Of a DNA stretch of 59,549 nucleotides, positions 21,906-31,143 are shown in pieces. The stretch lies in NCBI GenBank assembly GCA_020832665.1, contig JAFIEG010000020.1:1-59549 (forward strand), in the 5' to 3' direction. Position 1 is the stretch's first letter. Each line of letters opens with the position of its first letter. The notes below the pieces were generated by a model. That model was given only the letters and a program-made list of their open reading frames with translations. It was not told the origin of the DNA and searched no databases. Source of the DNA: Pararhodobacter sp. (lineage in GTDB: Bacteria; Pseudomonadota; Alphaproteobacteria; Rhodobacterales; Rhodobacteraceae). The position numbers were made by a program, and so were the translations under genes.

Positions 21906-21935
21906 CTTGCCGCGCAAGGCGGGCACCGCCATATA
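21906..21935 (+). promoter_or_regulatory. Heat-shock (RpoH, sigma32)-type promoter for hslV
   Basis: CTTGCC (21906-21911) and CCGCCATATA (21926-21935) with a 14-base spacer match the sigma32 pattern CTTG...CCCCATNT closely. It is 42 bp before the hslV start. hslV is RpoH-controlled in many bacteria, which supports the call. Confidence 0.55.
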
Positions 21936-21977
21936 GGGGCCGGACAAGGCAGCGAAGGCAGGAAACAGGGGCAGGCC

Positions 21978-22535
21978 ATGAGCGAGACGAAATTTCCCGG
22001 CTGGCACGGCACCACCATCCTGGCGGTCAGGCGCGGGGGCGAGGTGGTCATCGCCGGCGACGGGCAGGTCAGCCTGGGGCAGACGGTGATCAAGGGCACG
22101 GCGCGCAAGGTGCGCCGGCTTGGCCCCGCCGGGCGCGAAGTACTGGCCGGTTTCGCCGGCTCGACCGCCGATGCCTTCACGCTGCTGGAGCGGCTGGAAA
22201 CCAAGCTCGAGGCCAGCCCCGGCCAGTTGGCGCGCGCCTGCGTGGAACTGGCAAAGGACTGGCGCACCGACAAGTTCCTGCGCAATCTCGAAGCGATGCT
22301 CATCGTCACCGACGGCGCAGACATGTATGTGATCACCGGCGCCGGCGATGTGCTGGAGCCCGAGCATGACTTGGCTGCCATCGGCTCGGGCGGGCATTTC
22401 GCCCTGGCCGCCGCGCGCGGGCTGATGGAAAGCGATCTCGACGCCGAAACGGTGGCGCGCAAGGCGATGGCGATCGCGGCGGATATCTGCGTCTATACCA
22501 ATGGCGCCCTCACCGTGGAACGGATGAGGCGCTGA
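21978..22535 (+). CDS. hslV: ATP-dependent protease peptidase subunit HslV
   Basis: 185 residues, proteolytic subunit of the HslUV (ClpYQ) complex. After a short propeptide the mature N-terminal threonine begins [21 protein letters not shown], with [15 protein letters not shown] and [17 protein letters not shown] following, all typical. The start [11 protein letters not shown] has GGGGCAGG before it. The ATPase partner hslU is not downstream, where a methyltransferase gene lies instead, so HslU must be encoded elsewhere. Confidence 0.96.
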   Translation: MSETKFPGWHGTTILAVRRGGEVVIAGDGQVSLGQTVIKGTARKVRRLGPAGREVLAGFAGSTADAFTLLERLETKLEASPGQLARACVELAKDWRTDKFLRNLEAMLIVTDGADMYVITGAGDVLEPEHDLAAIGSGGHFALAAARGLMESDLDAETVARKAMAIAADICVYTNGALTVERMRR

Positions 22536-22625
22536 ACCGCCCGGCAGACTTGCACCGGGCCGGCGCCTGTATCGCACTTGTGCCGGCTGCCGGTGAGGGC
22601 TAGTCTGCCCACGGATCAAGAGAGA

Positions 22626-23654
22626 ATGCAGGCGAAGATGGCAGAAAAGACCGCAAGAAAGCTGGCCCCTGCCGATCTGCCGCCACTGGGGCCGCCGCCA
22701 GTCAGCCTTTCCGACGCGCTGCAACAGATCGACAACGTGTTTGGCATCGAAGCACTGCTGCGCGATGCCGGCGCCGAGGTGACCGAGCCCTATTACCGCC
22801 AGTCGGTGCTGGTTTACGAGCAGTTCTACGAGAAATACCTCTCGGTTCCCGGCTGCATGCATTTCGGGCTCAATTACAAAGGCGTCTTCAACCGGCAGGG
22901 TTTTTTCTCGCAGGCGCGCGGCGTGGCCGCGCAGATCAGGCGAATGGGCGAGGTCAGCGATGTGCTCGAACTGGGCTGCGGCAAGGGGCTCAACACCATC
23001 TTTCTGGCCAAGAAGCACCCCGAGATCCGCTTCACCGGGCTCGATCTGCTGGCAGAGCATGTCGAGAAGGCACGCGCGCGCAGCGCGGAGCTGGAGAATG
23101 TACGCTTCGTACAGGGCAGCTTCGAGCCCGTCCCCGAGGAGCTTGCCCCAGCCGATCTGGTCTTCGGAGTGGAGACACTGTGCTATGCCAAGGATCTCGA
23201 TACCGTTTGCCAGGCCATCGCCCGCAGCCTGAAGCCGGGCGGGCGGCTGGTGATCTATGACTGTTTTCACGAAATCGGCAAGGGCGAGGTCTCGCCCGAG
23301 ATGACGCAGGCGCGGCGCCTGCTGGAAGTGGGATGGGGCATATCTGCGGGCTATCGCACCCCGCAGCGGTGGCGACGGGCGCTGTCGCGCGCCGGGCTGC
23401 AGTTGCGCCGGGTGCAGGACGAGACCCCCTATGTGCTGCCCAATGTGCGCAAGCTGCAGGAATTCGGCATCCGCTTTTTCGACGACTGGAAGCTCAGGAT
23501 GCAATCCCGGCTGCTGCCCCGGCTTGGCCAGCGCAACGCGGTAACCGCGCTGCTGATGCCGCTTCTGTTCGAAGGCCAGCCTGACGGAAAGCAACCCTCT
23601 GCGCCGGCGGTGTCCTATTACCGGCTGGTGGCACGCAAGCCCGAAAGCGACTGA
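22626..23654 (+). CDS. Class I SAM-dependent methyltransferase of unknown substrate
   Basis: About 342 residues. The SAM motif VLELGCGKGLNTIFLAKKHP (residues ~118-137) is followed by FTGLDLLAEHVEKA, then ADLVFGVETLCYAKDLDTVC and SLKPGGRLVIYDCF. The order and spacing resemble sterol/tocopherol-type C- or O-methyltransferases (Erg6-like). The N-terminal ~100 residues, with PYYRQSVLVYEQFYEKYLS and MHFGLNYKG, are an extra domain also typical of that group. The start could instead be ATG 22638. It is 90 bp behind hslV and converges on the polysaccharide export gene; whether it acts in surface-lipid or polymer modification cannot be told. Confidence 0.82.
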   Translation: MQAKMAEKTARKLAPADLPPLGPPPVSLSDALQQIDNVFGIEALLRDAGAEVTEPYYRQSVLVYEQFYEKYLSVPGCMHFGLNYKGVFNRQGFFSQARGVAAQIRRMGEVSDVLELGCGKGLNTIFLAKKHPEIRFTGLDLLAEHVEKARARSAELENVRFVQGSFEPVPEELAPADLVFGVETLCYAKDLDTVCQAIARSLKPGGRLVIYDCFHEIGKGEVSPEMTQARRLLEVGWGISAGYRTPQRWRRALSRAGLQLRRVQDETPYVLPNVRKLQEFGIRFFDDWKLRMQSRLLPRLGQRNAVTALLMPLLFEGQPDGKQPSAPAVSYYRLVARKPESD

Positions 23655-23748
23655 CACGCTTTTCCGGTGACAAGACGGCACGGGCGACTACCACCCCGGG
23701 GGCGGGCGCCGACCGCCAGCGCCGGAGGATGGGCCGGCGCGGCCGGCA

Positions 23749-24948
23749 TCAGCTCGGCAGATTGCGAAACAGCCGCACCATGCCGAAGATCTGGTTCATC
23801 ATCGGCGCCGGCGATTCGGTCGCCAGAACCACGTCGTTGGGCTGGATGTAGAAACGCTGCGCCGCGAACAGCCCGTCGGCATTGCTCATATCGAAGGTAA
23901 AGATCACCAGCGGCTTGTTAGGTGCACCCTCGCCGGGCCTGAGCAACGATTCGGGATATTCGCGCAGCACCATCACCCCGCGAAGATCGGCGCGGCTTTC
24001 CGACAGCCCGCCAACGGTGGACAGCGCATCGAGCGCGCTGATCCGCTCGCGTTCGAAATACACCACCTGCTGCGTGCCCGCCGCGCCAAGGGCGATGTAG
24101 CTGCGCCGGTCGGGTTCGACAACGATCCGGTCGCCGCCGCGAAGCTGAATGTCATGCGCCGGGTTGGCAAGCAGCTCGACCGCGGGAATGGTGTAGGATT
24201 GGCCGGAACGCTGCAACCGTACCAGCGGGTTGCGCTGATCCGGGATGATGCCTCCGGCCTCGGCAAGCACACTCATGATCGTCGGGCTGATTTCGCCCAG
24301 CCCATAGCGCCCCGGGCGCGCGACGCCGCTGACCAGGTCGATGGTATTGCGGCTGCCCGGCTCGACGGCGAGCTGCACCTGCGCATCGGGCACGATCCGC
24401 TCCATCAGTTGCTGGATATCGCGGCGGGCGCGGTCGGTGGTCATGCCCGAGATACGGAAATCACCAATATAGGGGATGAAAATCTCGCCTGCCGGCGAAA
24501 CCTCGATCTGCTCCATATTCACCACCCGCTGTTCATCGGGGGTGATGAGCGAATCGCGCTGGCTGTCCCAGATCGAAAGCGTGATCCGGTCACCGGCGCG
24601 GACGAGCCGCGCCACCGCGCTGGCGCCGGTGCCCACCCAGTGGTGGCGCCCTTCCGGGGCCGCCGGCGGCCAACTGGTGATTTCGGGCAGGCTGGCACGG
24701 GTGACGGCGACAACCTGAAACTCGGAATCTTCTCCGCCGGTGCCGCGCAGCACCTCGCCCGGCATGGCGGCGGTGCGCGGCAGGGAACAGGCCGTCAGCA
24801 ACGCCAGCGCGGCAACGATCAGCGCCAGCCCGGCCCATCGGCGCAACGCGGCCTCGGTTGAAGGTGTCGCAGCAGCGCCATCCTGCACCGGGCCGGCGAG
24901 CCGGGGGCGCAATGCCCAGGCCCCGCCAGAAGCCTTAGCGATCTCCAT
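23749..24948 (-). CDS. Polysaccharide export outer-membrane lipoprotein (Wza/KpsD family)
   Basis: 399 residues. Poly_export and SLBB-type domains: ARLVRAGDRITLSIWDS, EIFIPYIGDFRISGMTTDRA, then TIDLVSGVARPGRYGLGEIS and a second SLBB with QQVVYFERERISALDAL; the end RFYIQPNDVVLATESP is typical. A lipobox (LALLTAC, Cys ~54) follows a hydrophobic stretch. The ~35-residue segment before that stretch is longer than a normal lipoprotein signal, so the true start may be an internal GTG or TTG; ATG 24948 is kept for its AGGCGAACGA site. It is an orphan: no glycosyltransferase or Wzc gene adjoins it. The 282-bp region upstream to the tRNA shows nothing else. Confidence 0.85.
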   Translation of the reverse strand: MEIAKASGGAWALRPRLAGPVQDGAAATPSTEAALRRWAGLALIVAALALLTACSLPRTAAMPGEVLRGTGGEDSEFQVVAVTRASLPEITSWPPAAPEGRHHWVGTGASAVARLVRAGDRITLSIWDSQRDSLITPDEQRVVNMEQIEVSPAGEIFIPYIGDFRISGMTTDRARRDIQQLMERIVPDAQVQLAVEPGSRNTIDLVSGVARPGRYGLGEISPTIMSVLAEAGGIIPDQRNPLVRLQRSGQSYTIPAVELLANPAHDIQLRGGDRIVVEPDRRSYIALGAAGTQQVVYFERERISALDALSTVGGLSESRADLRGVMVLREYPESLLRPGEGAPNKPLVIFTFDMSNADGLFAAQRFYIQPNDVVLATESPAPMMNQIFGMVRLFRNLPS

Positions 24949-25230
24949 TCGTTCGCCTCGCATCGATATCCCGGCACCAGCAGCACGCCATGCCGCAAGA
25001 CATTTGCAAGGGACATTAGCCCCCGCGCCACCGCCATACAAGCCAGCCGGCCCGGCCTGGGCAATGCAACCCCTGCGAGGTGATGCATTCGCGCCACGCC
25101 ATCCATGAGCGGCAGCAAACCCCTGCAAGGGCCCCACCGACACCGCGCCCGAAACCAACCGGACGCCTGCCGGCTCAGGCTTGCACCGCGCCCCCAAATC
25201 GCCTAGACGCAAGCTGTCCACGGCCCCCGA

Positions 25231-25304
25231 GGCGGGTTGGCGGAGTGGTTACGCAGCGGATTGCAAATCCGTGTACACCGGTTCGATTCCGGTACCCGCC
25301 TCCA
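25231..25304 (+). tRNA. tRNA-Cys (GCA)
   Basis: 74 nt including encoded CCA. Acceptor stem GGCGGGT / ACCCGCC closes perfectly. The anticodon arm GCGGA-TTGCAAA-TCCGT presents GCA at 25263-25265. The T arm ACCGG-TTCGATT-CCGGT is canonical. No second copy of its 3' end is visible downstream, so there is no sign of an integrated element. Confidence 0.97.
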
Positions 25305-25439
25305 CTTGCACTCAACGATTTTCGGGTATTGATGGTGAGGGCAAGCCGCAGCGGTTACACCCGCGCTTACAAGCTTGTCCACGTTCAGCCCTTCGAGTGC
25401 GCTGCAAAATCCCTCATTACAGCGTCCGACTCCTTGTGC

Positions 25440-25506
25440 GGGGGCGGCATGTGACTTCCGCCCCCGTGGGCTGCCGTTGCAACAACCCAACACGGCTGAG
25501 GCCGTG
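25440..25506. terminator. Two hairpins between tRNA-Cys and the convergent amidase gene
   Basis: First hairpin GGGGGCGG / CCGCCCCC (25440-25465, 10-base loop). Second hairpin CACGGC-TGAG-GCCGTG (25491-25506). They lie between the tRNA and the amidase stop at 25524 and may end transcription from either side. The remaining ~135 bp after the tRNA hold nothing recognisable. Confidence 0.45.
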
Positions 25507-25523
25507 TGAAGCCATTACACCGC

Positions 25524-26957
25524 TCAGCCGGCGGCAAAGACCGGCGGGCGATGGCCGGCCCAAGGGCGCGCCTGTTCCAGATCGCGGGCGATCTGCAAGA
25601 GAGTGCCTTCGTCGCCCATCGGGCCCACCAATTGCACCGAAAGCGGCAACCCTTCATGCAACCCGGCGGGGACCGAGATTGCCGGCTGCCCGGTCATGTT
25701 GAACAGCCCGCCATAGGGGAAATTGTCAAAGACATGACGAAACCAGCCCTCGGCATCGAAATCGGCGTTATCCTGATCCATATGGCCCAGCGGCACCGGA
25801 AGCTGGCGCATCATCGGCATGAGCAGCGCATCATAGCCGGACATGAACCCGCCCAGCGAGCGGCAGATGCCGTTCATCTGCATGAAGGCCAACTCGTAAT
25901 CCAGCGCCGTCAGCTTCATGCCGGCCTCGGCGCAGGCCAGCGTCGCTGCTTCCAGATTATCGCGCGAGGGGGCGGTGCCCAGCACCTGCGACAGCCCCGC
26001 CACGCCGCTGGCGAGAAAGCCCATCCAGGCGACATAGGTGGCGCGGCTCCAGGCCTCGACATCAAATTGCGGGGTGACCTCGACGATCTCGTGACCATGC
26101 GCGGCCAGCAGATGGGCGGTCTCGCGCAGGGCAGCCATCAGCGGCGCATCGGGCTCGGGCGTGCCCGGCAGGGCGGTGGCAAGCGCGATCTTCAGCTTGC
26201 GCGTGGGCTGGCCGAAGAGCGTGGCATAGGGCACCGCCGGGCGGGCGATGTCAAACAGGGCGCCCGTTTCCGGCCCTTCCACCGCATCCAGAAGCCGCGC
26301 TGCATCGCGCACGCTTCGGGTGACGGCAAATTCGATGCCCATGCCCATCAGCGGCAGGTTGTAATCGGGCCCCAGCGGCGTGCGCCCGCGCGTGGGCTTC
26401 AGCCCCACCAGCCCGCAGCAGGCCGCCGGGATGCGGATCGAGCCGCCGCCGTCATTGGCATGCGCCATCGGCACCACCCCGGCAGCAACCGCCGCCGCCG
26501 ACCCGCCCGAAGAGCCGCCGGGCGAGCGCGTCACATCCCAGGGGTTGCGCGTGGGGCGGCCATAGGCCAGCGCCTCGGTAGTGGCGTTGAAACCCAGTTC
26601 GGGCGTGGTTGTCACCGCCATTGTGTTCAGCCCCGCGCGCTGAAAGCGCTTGAACAGCTCCGAGCTGTGCGGCGGCACATATTGCCCCCCCGCCAGCATG
26701 CGCGTGCCCATCCGGTGCGGCACGCCCTCGACATGCAGCACCAGATCCTTGACCAGAAAGGGCACCCCGGCAAAGGGGCCCTCGCCGCTGCCCGCGATCG
26801 GCGCTTCCGGCCGATGGGCGATTATGTTCAGCTTGTCATTCACCGCATCAATAGCGGCATCGGCGCAGCTGCTCAGCTCTGGCGCCGACACCTCGCCACG
26901 GGCGACCAGTTCGGCAAGGCCGGCGGCATCATGTTCAACATATTCCGACAGGTTCAT
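25524..26957 (-). CDS. Amidase (amidase-signature family)
   Basis: 477 residues. Amidase-signature hydrolase with the Ser-cisSer-Lys triad: Lys in FLVKDLVL, cis-Ser in [16 protein letters not shown] and nucleophile Ser in [15 protein letters not shown]. The region [11 protein letters not shown] and the LKPTRGR loop resemble 6-aminohexanoate-cyclic-dimer hydrolase and aryl-amidase relatives; the substrate is unknown. ATG 26957 has a perfect GGAGGAG site. It is 68 bp downstream of the LuxR-type gene, probably in one operon with it. Confidence 0.92.
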   Translation of the reverse strand: MNLSEYVEHDAAGLAELVARGEVSAPELSSCADAAIDAVNDKLNIIAHRPEAPIAGSGEGPFAGVPFLVKDLVLHVEGVPHRMGTRMLAGGQYVPPHSSELFKRFQRAGLNTMAVTTTPELGFNATTEALAYGRPTRNPWDVTRSPGGSSGGSAAAVAAGVVPMAHANDGGGSIRIPAACCGLVGLKPTRGRTPLGPDYNLPLMGMGIEFAVTRSVRDAARLLDAVEGPETGALFDIARPAVPYATLFGQPTRKLKIALATALPGTPEPDAPLMAALRETAHLLAAHGHEIVEVTPQFDVEAWSRATYVAWMGFLASGVAGLSQVLGTAPSRDNLEAATLACAEAGMKLTALDYELAFMQMNGICRSLGGFMSGYDALLMPMMRQLPVPLGHMDQDNADFDAEGWFRHVFDNFPYGGLFNMTGQPAISVPAGLHEGLPLSVQLVGPMGDEGTLLQIARDLEQARPWAGHRPPVFAAG

Positions 26958-27025
26958 CTGGCACTCCTCCATGCAAGACCCCAAACCTAGACAGGGGCCC
27001 GATGGCGGGGCATGACGCATCTGCG

Positions 27026-28015
27026 CTATTGATCGGCGGATTTTTTCAGCCGCGCGGCCAGTTCCAGCTTCGAGCCGATACCCAGCTTGCGAAAGATCGT
27101 GCGGATATGGTTGCGCGCCGTATGGGGCGATATGCCAAGCGCGGCGGCAATATCGCGGTAACCCTGCCCGGTGGCATAGGCCGCGGCCACCTCGGCCTCG
27201 CGCGGGGAAAGCACAGCGGGCGGCACCGGGTCGGCAAGCGTGAGGATCTGCAGGCCAAAGGCATAGTCCAGCATCAGCCGCGCGCCCTCCAACTCGACAA
27301 ACCCGCGGCGCGTGAGCGTGCGCATCACCGTTTCCGGCAGGCAGCCGTCCACCAGAGCAATACCCTGCGCCTCGATCCGCGCCAGCAACGCGGCCGATGC
27401 GTGTTCCAGCCTGCCCTGAAGTGTCAGCGCCGCCGAGAGCGGGCGCCGGGCTATAGGGCCAGACAGCGCCCGGTTGCGCAGCGCCACCGACAGGTGGCGG
27501 ATGTAGCGCCTCGCGAGTTCTGTCTCGCCGGCATCAAAGGGCGGCGAGCCGGGCGGGCGATAAAGCGACAGGAACAAAAACCCCTCGGAAAACAGCCCCG
27601 GCGCCGTAACACACAAGGCCCGACCGATCGCGTAGCGCGCCAGAAAGCGGCGCAGCGGCGGCGCCAGATCGTCGCCGTCAGCCATTTCGGCGTGATCGCC
27701 GGGCGTGCATATCTGCGCGGCAAGCGGATCAAAGCGCCGGATGCGCTGCCAGGCATCAAGGAAATCGGCCGGAAGGACGCGGCGATGCTGACTGAGCAGC
27801 CTGGGAACCGTGTTGCCATCATCCTCGTCATGATTGGCTCCGTGTCCCAACCAGGCGGCGTCATGCGCCACAAAGGTTCCAAGCGCAGAAAGCGCGGCCT
27901 CGGGGTCGGCACCCATCCCGCTACCGGGGTCGTGCAGCGCCAGAAGCAAGTCGTCGAAATCGCCCGCGCCCTGACCCGCCCCGGCACCTCCGCCCCCTAC
28001 CCTGCTCACTGCCAT
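27026..28015 (-). CDS. LuxR-family transcriptional regulator
   Basis: 329 residues. The C-terminal GerE/LuxR helix-turn-helix is clear (LSPREAEVAAAYATGQGYRD ... ALGISPHTARNHIRTIFRKL). The N-terminal ~250 residues have no receiver or autoinducer domain that I can recognise; they may sense a ligand. The start MAVSRVGGGG (28015) has GAGGGC upstream. It is divergent from the feruloyl-CoA synthase pseudogene and upstream of the amidase, so it may control either; the shared 266-bp gap holds a direct repeat. Confidence 0.9.
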   Translation of the reverse strand: MAVSRVGGGGAGAGQGAGDFDDLLLALHDPGSGMGADPEAALSALGTFVAHDAAWLGHGANHDEDDGNTVPRLLSQHRRVLPADFLDAWQRIRRFDPLAAQICTPGDHAEMADGDDLAPPLRRFLARYAIGRALCVTAPGLFSEGFLFLSLYRPPGSPPFDAGETELARRYIRHLSVALRNRALSGPIARRPLSAALTLQGRLEHASAALLARIEAQGIALVDGCLPETVMRTLTRRGFVELEGARLMLDYAFGLQILTLADPVPPAVLSPREAEVAAAYATGQGYRDIAAALGISPHTARNHIRTIFRKLGIGSKLELAARLKKSADQ

Positions 28016-28146
28016 CAAGTGCCCTCCCGCAGAGCACCATCTTGCGAGACGCCACGGCAACGGGCAAGCATTTGGTCAGTGCCAGGTGGGGCCGCTGCGG
28101 TTGTAATCGTCGACCAAGGAAAGTTCAGATCGCGGATGTGGGCACG

Positions 28147-28174
28147 GTTGAGAAACAATGTCTCGTTGAGAAAC
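28147..28174. promoter_or_regulatory. Direct repeat GTTGAGAAAC x2 in a divergent promoter
   Basis: Two identical 10-mers start 18 bp apart (28147-28156 and 28165-28174) between the LuxR-type gene and the feruloyl-CoA synthase locus. An AT-rich stretch (GGTAGATTTACTTTACC at 28210-28226) follows toward the synthase. The repeat may be a regulator site; the binder is unknown. Confidence 0.4.
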
Positions 28175-28281
28175 TCCGGGCAAACCGCTTGCGAGCTGAT
28201 CTCGATCAAGGTAGATTTACTTTACCAGGAAAGTTTTTAAGTCGTGCCTGCGGGGGAGCGGGCGGGCAGAAATGGGGGGGC

Positions 28282-30155
28282 ATGAGCGGCACATCCGGGA
28301 CGATGGGCGCGACGGACGCCACCGCCTGGAAGGGGCGGCTTTTCGCATCGCCGCAGACCATTCGCCGTGAAGGCGCTGACGGGGTGATCTATCTCTCCAG
28401 CGGCATCCGGCCCGGCCCTGCCGCCCGATGCGTTGGTGACTGGCTCGAAACTGCAGCGCAACTATCGCCCCAACGGATTTTCATGGCCGAACGCGACGGG
28501 CCCGATGGTTGGCGCAGGATGGGCTATGCCGCTTTTCGCACCCGCGCACGCGAGATCGGCGACTGGCTGCTTTCGGCGGGCGCGACAGCCGACCGGCCAG
28601 TGGCTATCCTTTCCGAGAACTCCATTGACCACGCGCTGCTTGCCTTCGCGGCGATGCATGTCGGCATCCCGTCGCCACGGTCTCGCCGGCCTATTCGCTG
28701 ATGTCCAGCGACCACGGCAAGCTCAGGGCGATGATCGATCTGCTCGATCCCGGCGTCATCTTCGTTTCCGACCCTGCCGCCTATGCTGCCGCGCTTGGCG
28801 CGCTTGGTGGCAGGCACGGCGCGCGCCTTGTCGCCTCGAATCCCGGCGAGGGCGTCACCCCGACAAGCGTGATCGAGGGCGACGCCAACAGCGCGCGGGT
28901 CCGCGCCGCTTTCGAGGCGATCACGCCGGATACGGTAGCGCGGCTTCTCTTCACCTCGGGCTCGACCGGCAGCCCCAAGGTGGTCATCAACACCCACCGC
29001 ATGCTCACCTCCAGCCAGGAGGCGCATCTGGCGGTCTGCCCGCTTCTGGCCGAGGAGCCGCCGGCGCTGGTGGACTGGCTGCCCTGGAGCCACACATTCG
29101 GCGCCAATTTCACCACCAACACGGTGCTGCGCAACGGCGGCACAATGTATATCGATGACGGCAAGCCCATGCCCGGCATGATCGAGCGCACGGTGCGCAA
29201 CATGATGGAGATCCGCCCCACCGCCTGTTTCAACGTGCCGCGCGGTTATGACCTTCTGCTGCAGGCGCTGGAAGGCGATGCGGCATTTCGCGAGATCTTC
29301 TTCAACATGCGCTACCTGTTCTACGCTGCGGCTGCCCTGCCCGAAAGCATATGGGCCCGGCTGCGTGCGCTGTCAGAGGAAACCACGGGCCGCGCCATGC
29401 CGATGGTCTCGGCCTGGGGATCGACCGAAACCGCGCCGCTGGCCACCTATTGCCACTTCCAGGCCGACCGCAGCGGCAATATCGGGGTGCCGGTGCCAGG
29501 GGTGAGCCTGAAACTCGTGCCGGCGGGAGAAAAGCTGGAAGTGCGGGTGAAGGGGCCAAATGTCACCCCGGGTTATTACCGCCGGCCCGAGCTTTCCGCG
29601 CAGGCCTTCGACGAGGAAGGATATTACGGCATCGGCGATGCCGTGCGCCTTGCCAACCCCGACGACCCGAATGCGGGCCTTTTCTTCGACGGGCGGGTGA
29701 GCGAGGACTTCAAGCTCACCTCGGGCACCTGGGTCAGCGTCGGCGCGCTGCGTCTTGCCGGCATCGATGCGCTGGCACCCGTCGCGCAGGATATCGTCAT
29801 CGCCGGGCACGACCGCCACGCGGTCGGCTTTCTGATCTTCCCCAACGAGGCCGCCTGCCGCCGCCTTGCCGGGGCTGATGCCGAAACGCCGCTTTCCCTT
29901 GTGCTGGCCCATGCGGCGGTTCGCGAGCATGTCGCGCAGGGGCTGGCGCAACTGAAGGAAGCGGGCAAGGGGGCGTCGCGCCAGGCGGCGCGCGCCCGGC
30001 TGCTCGCCGCCCCGCCAAACCCGGACAAGGGCGAGATCACCGACAAGGCCTATCTCAACCAGCGGCATGTGCTGAGCAACCGCGCCGATGATGTCGCCCT
30101 GCTCTATGGCGACGACCCGGGCGAATTCATTTCACCCTTTCAGTCGAAAGGTTGA
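28282..30155 (+). pseudogene. Feruloyl-CoA synthase, frameshifted
   Basis: An AMP-forming acyl-CoA ligase of the feruloyl-CoA synthase type, which activates hydroxycinnamates with CoA. The N-terminal part (GPAARCVGDWLETAAQL, ERDGPDGWRRMGYAAFR) reads in one frame to HVGIP near 28670. The rest (VATVSPAYSLMSSDHGKL, LFTSGSTGSPKVVINTHRML, SAWGSTETAPLAT, DGRVSEDFKLTSGTWVSVG) continues in another frame through 30155. Restoring one base at ~28671 (CCGTCGCC to CCGGTCGCC) joins them into a normal-length ~620-residue enzyme. Either the gene is disabled or the base was lost in sequencing. A truncated thiolase follows directly, which favours real decay. Confidence 0.85.
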
Positions 30156-30162
30156 CCGGCCC

Positions 30163-30300
30163 ATGCCTGCCTGGATTCCCTATCCCGGCTACTGGTCCAC
30201 GCCCTTTGCGCGCTGGCAAGGCGCGTTTGCGCATCTGCACGCGCTGAAATTCGCCGCCCATGTCGCGCGAACCGAGCTGGACCGGTGCAAGCTGGCCAGC
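30163..30300 (+). pseudogene. N-terminal remnant of a thiolase-family gene
   Basis: Eight bases after the synthase stop, an ATG opens MPAWIPYPGYWSTPFARWQG, then AFAHLHALKFAAHVARTEL. This is the distinctive N terminus of the acetyl-CoA acetyltransferase/thiolase found beside feruloyl-CoA synthase in Rhodobacterales operons (recognition from memory). Similarity stops around residue 45, and the frame runs on into AT-rich DNA and the MarR gene without any thiolase core, active-site Cys or His. A deletion seems to have removed some 350 codons. Confidence 0.65.
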
Positions 30301-30445
30301 CGGCTTTTCTTTCGATTCAAACTAGATTCACATAATGTGGCCGACGTTTCATCTTGGGCTGCCCGGTGGGTTTGGGTGGAACACATGGCAAACCACATGG
30401 CGGCGGCCACCCCTCCCGGGGCAGGCCAAGGCAGAAGGGGCGGCA

Positions 30446-31015
30446 ATGGCGAATGGTGGCGCAATGAACCGCGATCAGCCGATCACGGCGCGGGATGTCG
30501 ATTATGGCGGGCTCGAAAACGCCGCGGGTTTCCTTCTGCGCCTGGCCCAGCTGCAGGTCTTTGCGCATTTCTACAAGGCATTCGAACAGCATGAGTTGCG
30601 GCTGGGCGCGATTTCGGCACTGATCATCATTCGGCACAACCCCGGCATCCGGCATGGGGTGCTGGCCGAAGTGCTGTCGATAAAGCTGGCGCACACAACG
30701 AAAATGCTGAAATCGCTGGAAAGCCAGGGGCTCGTCGTGCGCCATCAGCCCGCCCATGACCGCCGCTCCGTCGAATTGCGACTGACCGAGGCCGGCGAGG
30801 CCCTGACCCGCGACATGCAGGAACAGGTGCGCCGGCATAAAGACCTGTCCGTGGCCGGCCTGAGCGAGCGCGAGCGCAACCAGCTCAAGCGCCTGCTGCG
30901 CAAGCTCACGGGCGTTCCGGCCTATCCACCGCGCCATCTCGCCACCACGCAGTTGCCCGCGACACAAGCGCAGGACAACCGGCCGCCGAGAAAAAACCGC
31001 GCGCGTCGCAGCTGA
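30446..31015 (+). CDS. MarR-family regulator, probably for hydroxycinnamate genes
   Basis: 189 residues. A winged-helix MarR core: LGAISALIIIRHNPGIRHGV, LAEVLSIKLAHTTKMLKSLE, LVVRHQPAHDRRSVELRLTEAG. MarR proteins of this type (CouR, FerR) control p-coumarate/ferulate genes in response to the acyl-CoA; the location beside a feruloyl-CoA synthase supports that role by inference. The start is 30446 or 30464. An AT-rich stretch with GATTC-N6-GATTC (30313-30328) lies upstream. The C terminus is basic and proline-rich. Confidence 0.85.
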   Translation: MANGGAMNRDQPITARDVDYGGLENAAGFLLRLAQLQVFAHFYKAFEQHELRLGAISALIIIRHNPGIRHGVLAEVLSIKLAHTTKMLKSLESQGLVVRHQPAHDRRSVELRLTEAGEALTRDMQEQVRRHKDLSVAGLSERERNQLKRLLRKLTGVPAYPPRHLATTQLPATQAQDNRPPRKNRARRS

Positions 31016-31143
31016 TGCGAATGATTTAACAAACCTACTCGGAAACGACTGAACCGGGCGGGACAGCAAAGCTCGCAGAATCTGGCCCCGTCGGTGCGCC
31101 GGCGCGATCCTCTGCACCGCTCTTGCAGGCTAGCTGAGTGCGG

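Noticed and set aside
25231-25523. tRNA-Cys as an integration site for a mobile element
   Set aside because: No integrase, no second copy of the tRNA 3' end and no shift in base composition downstream.
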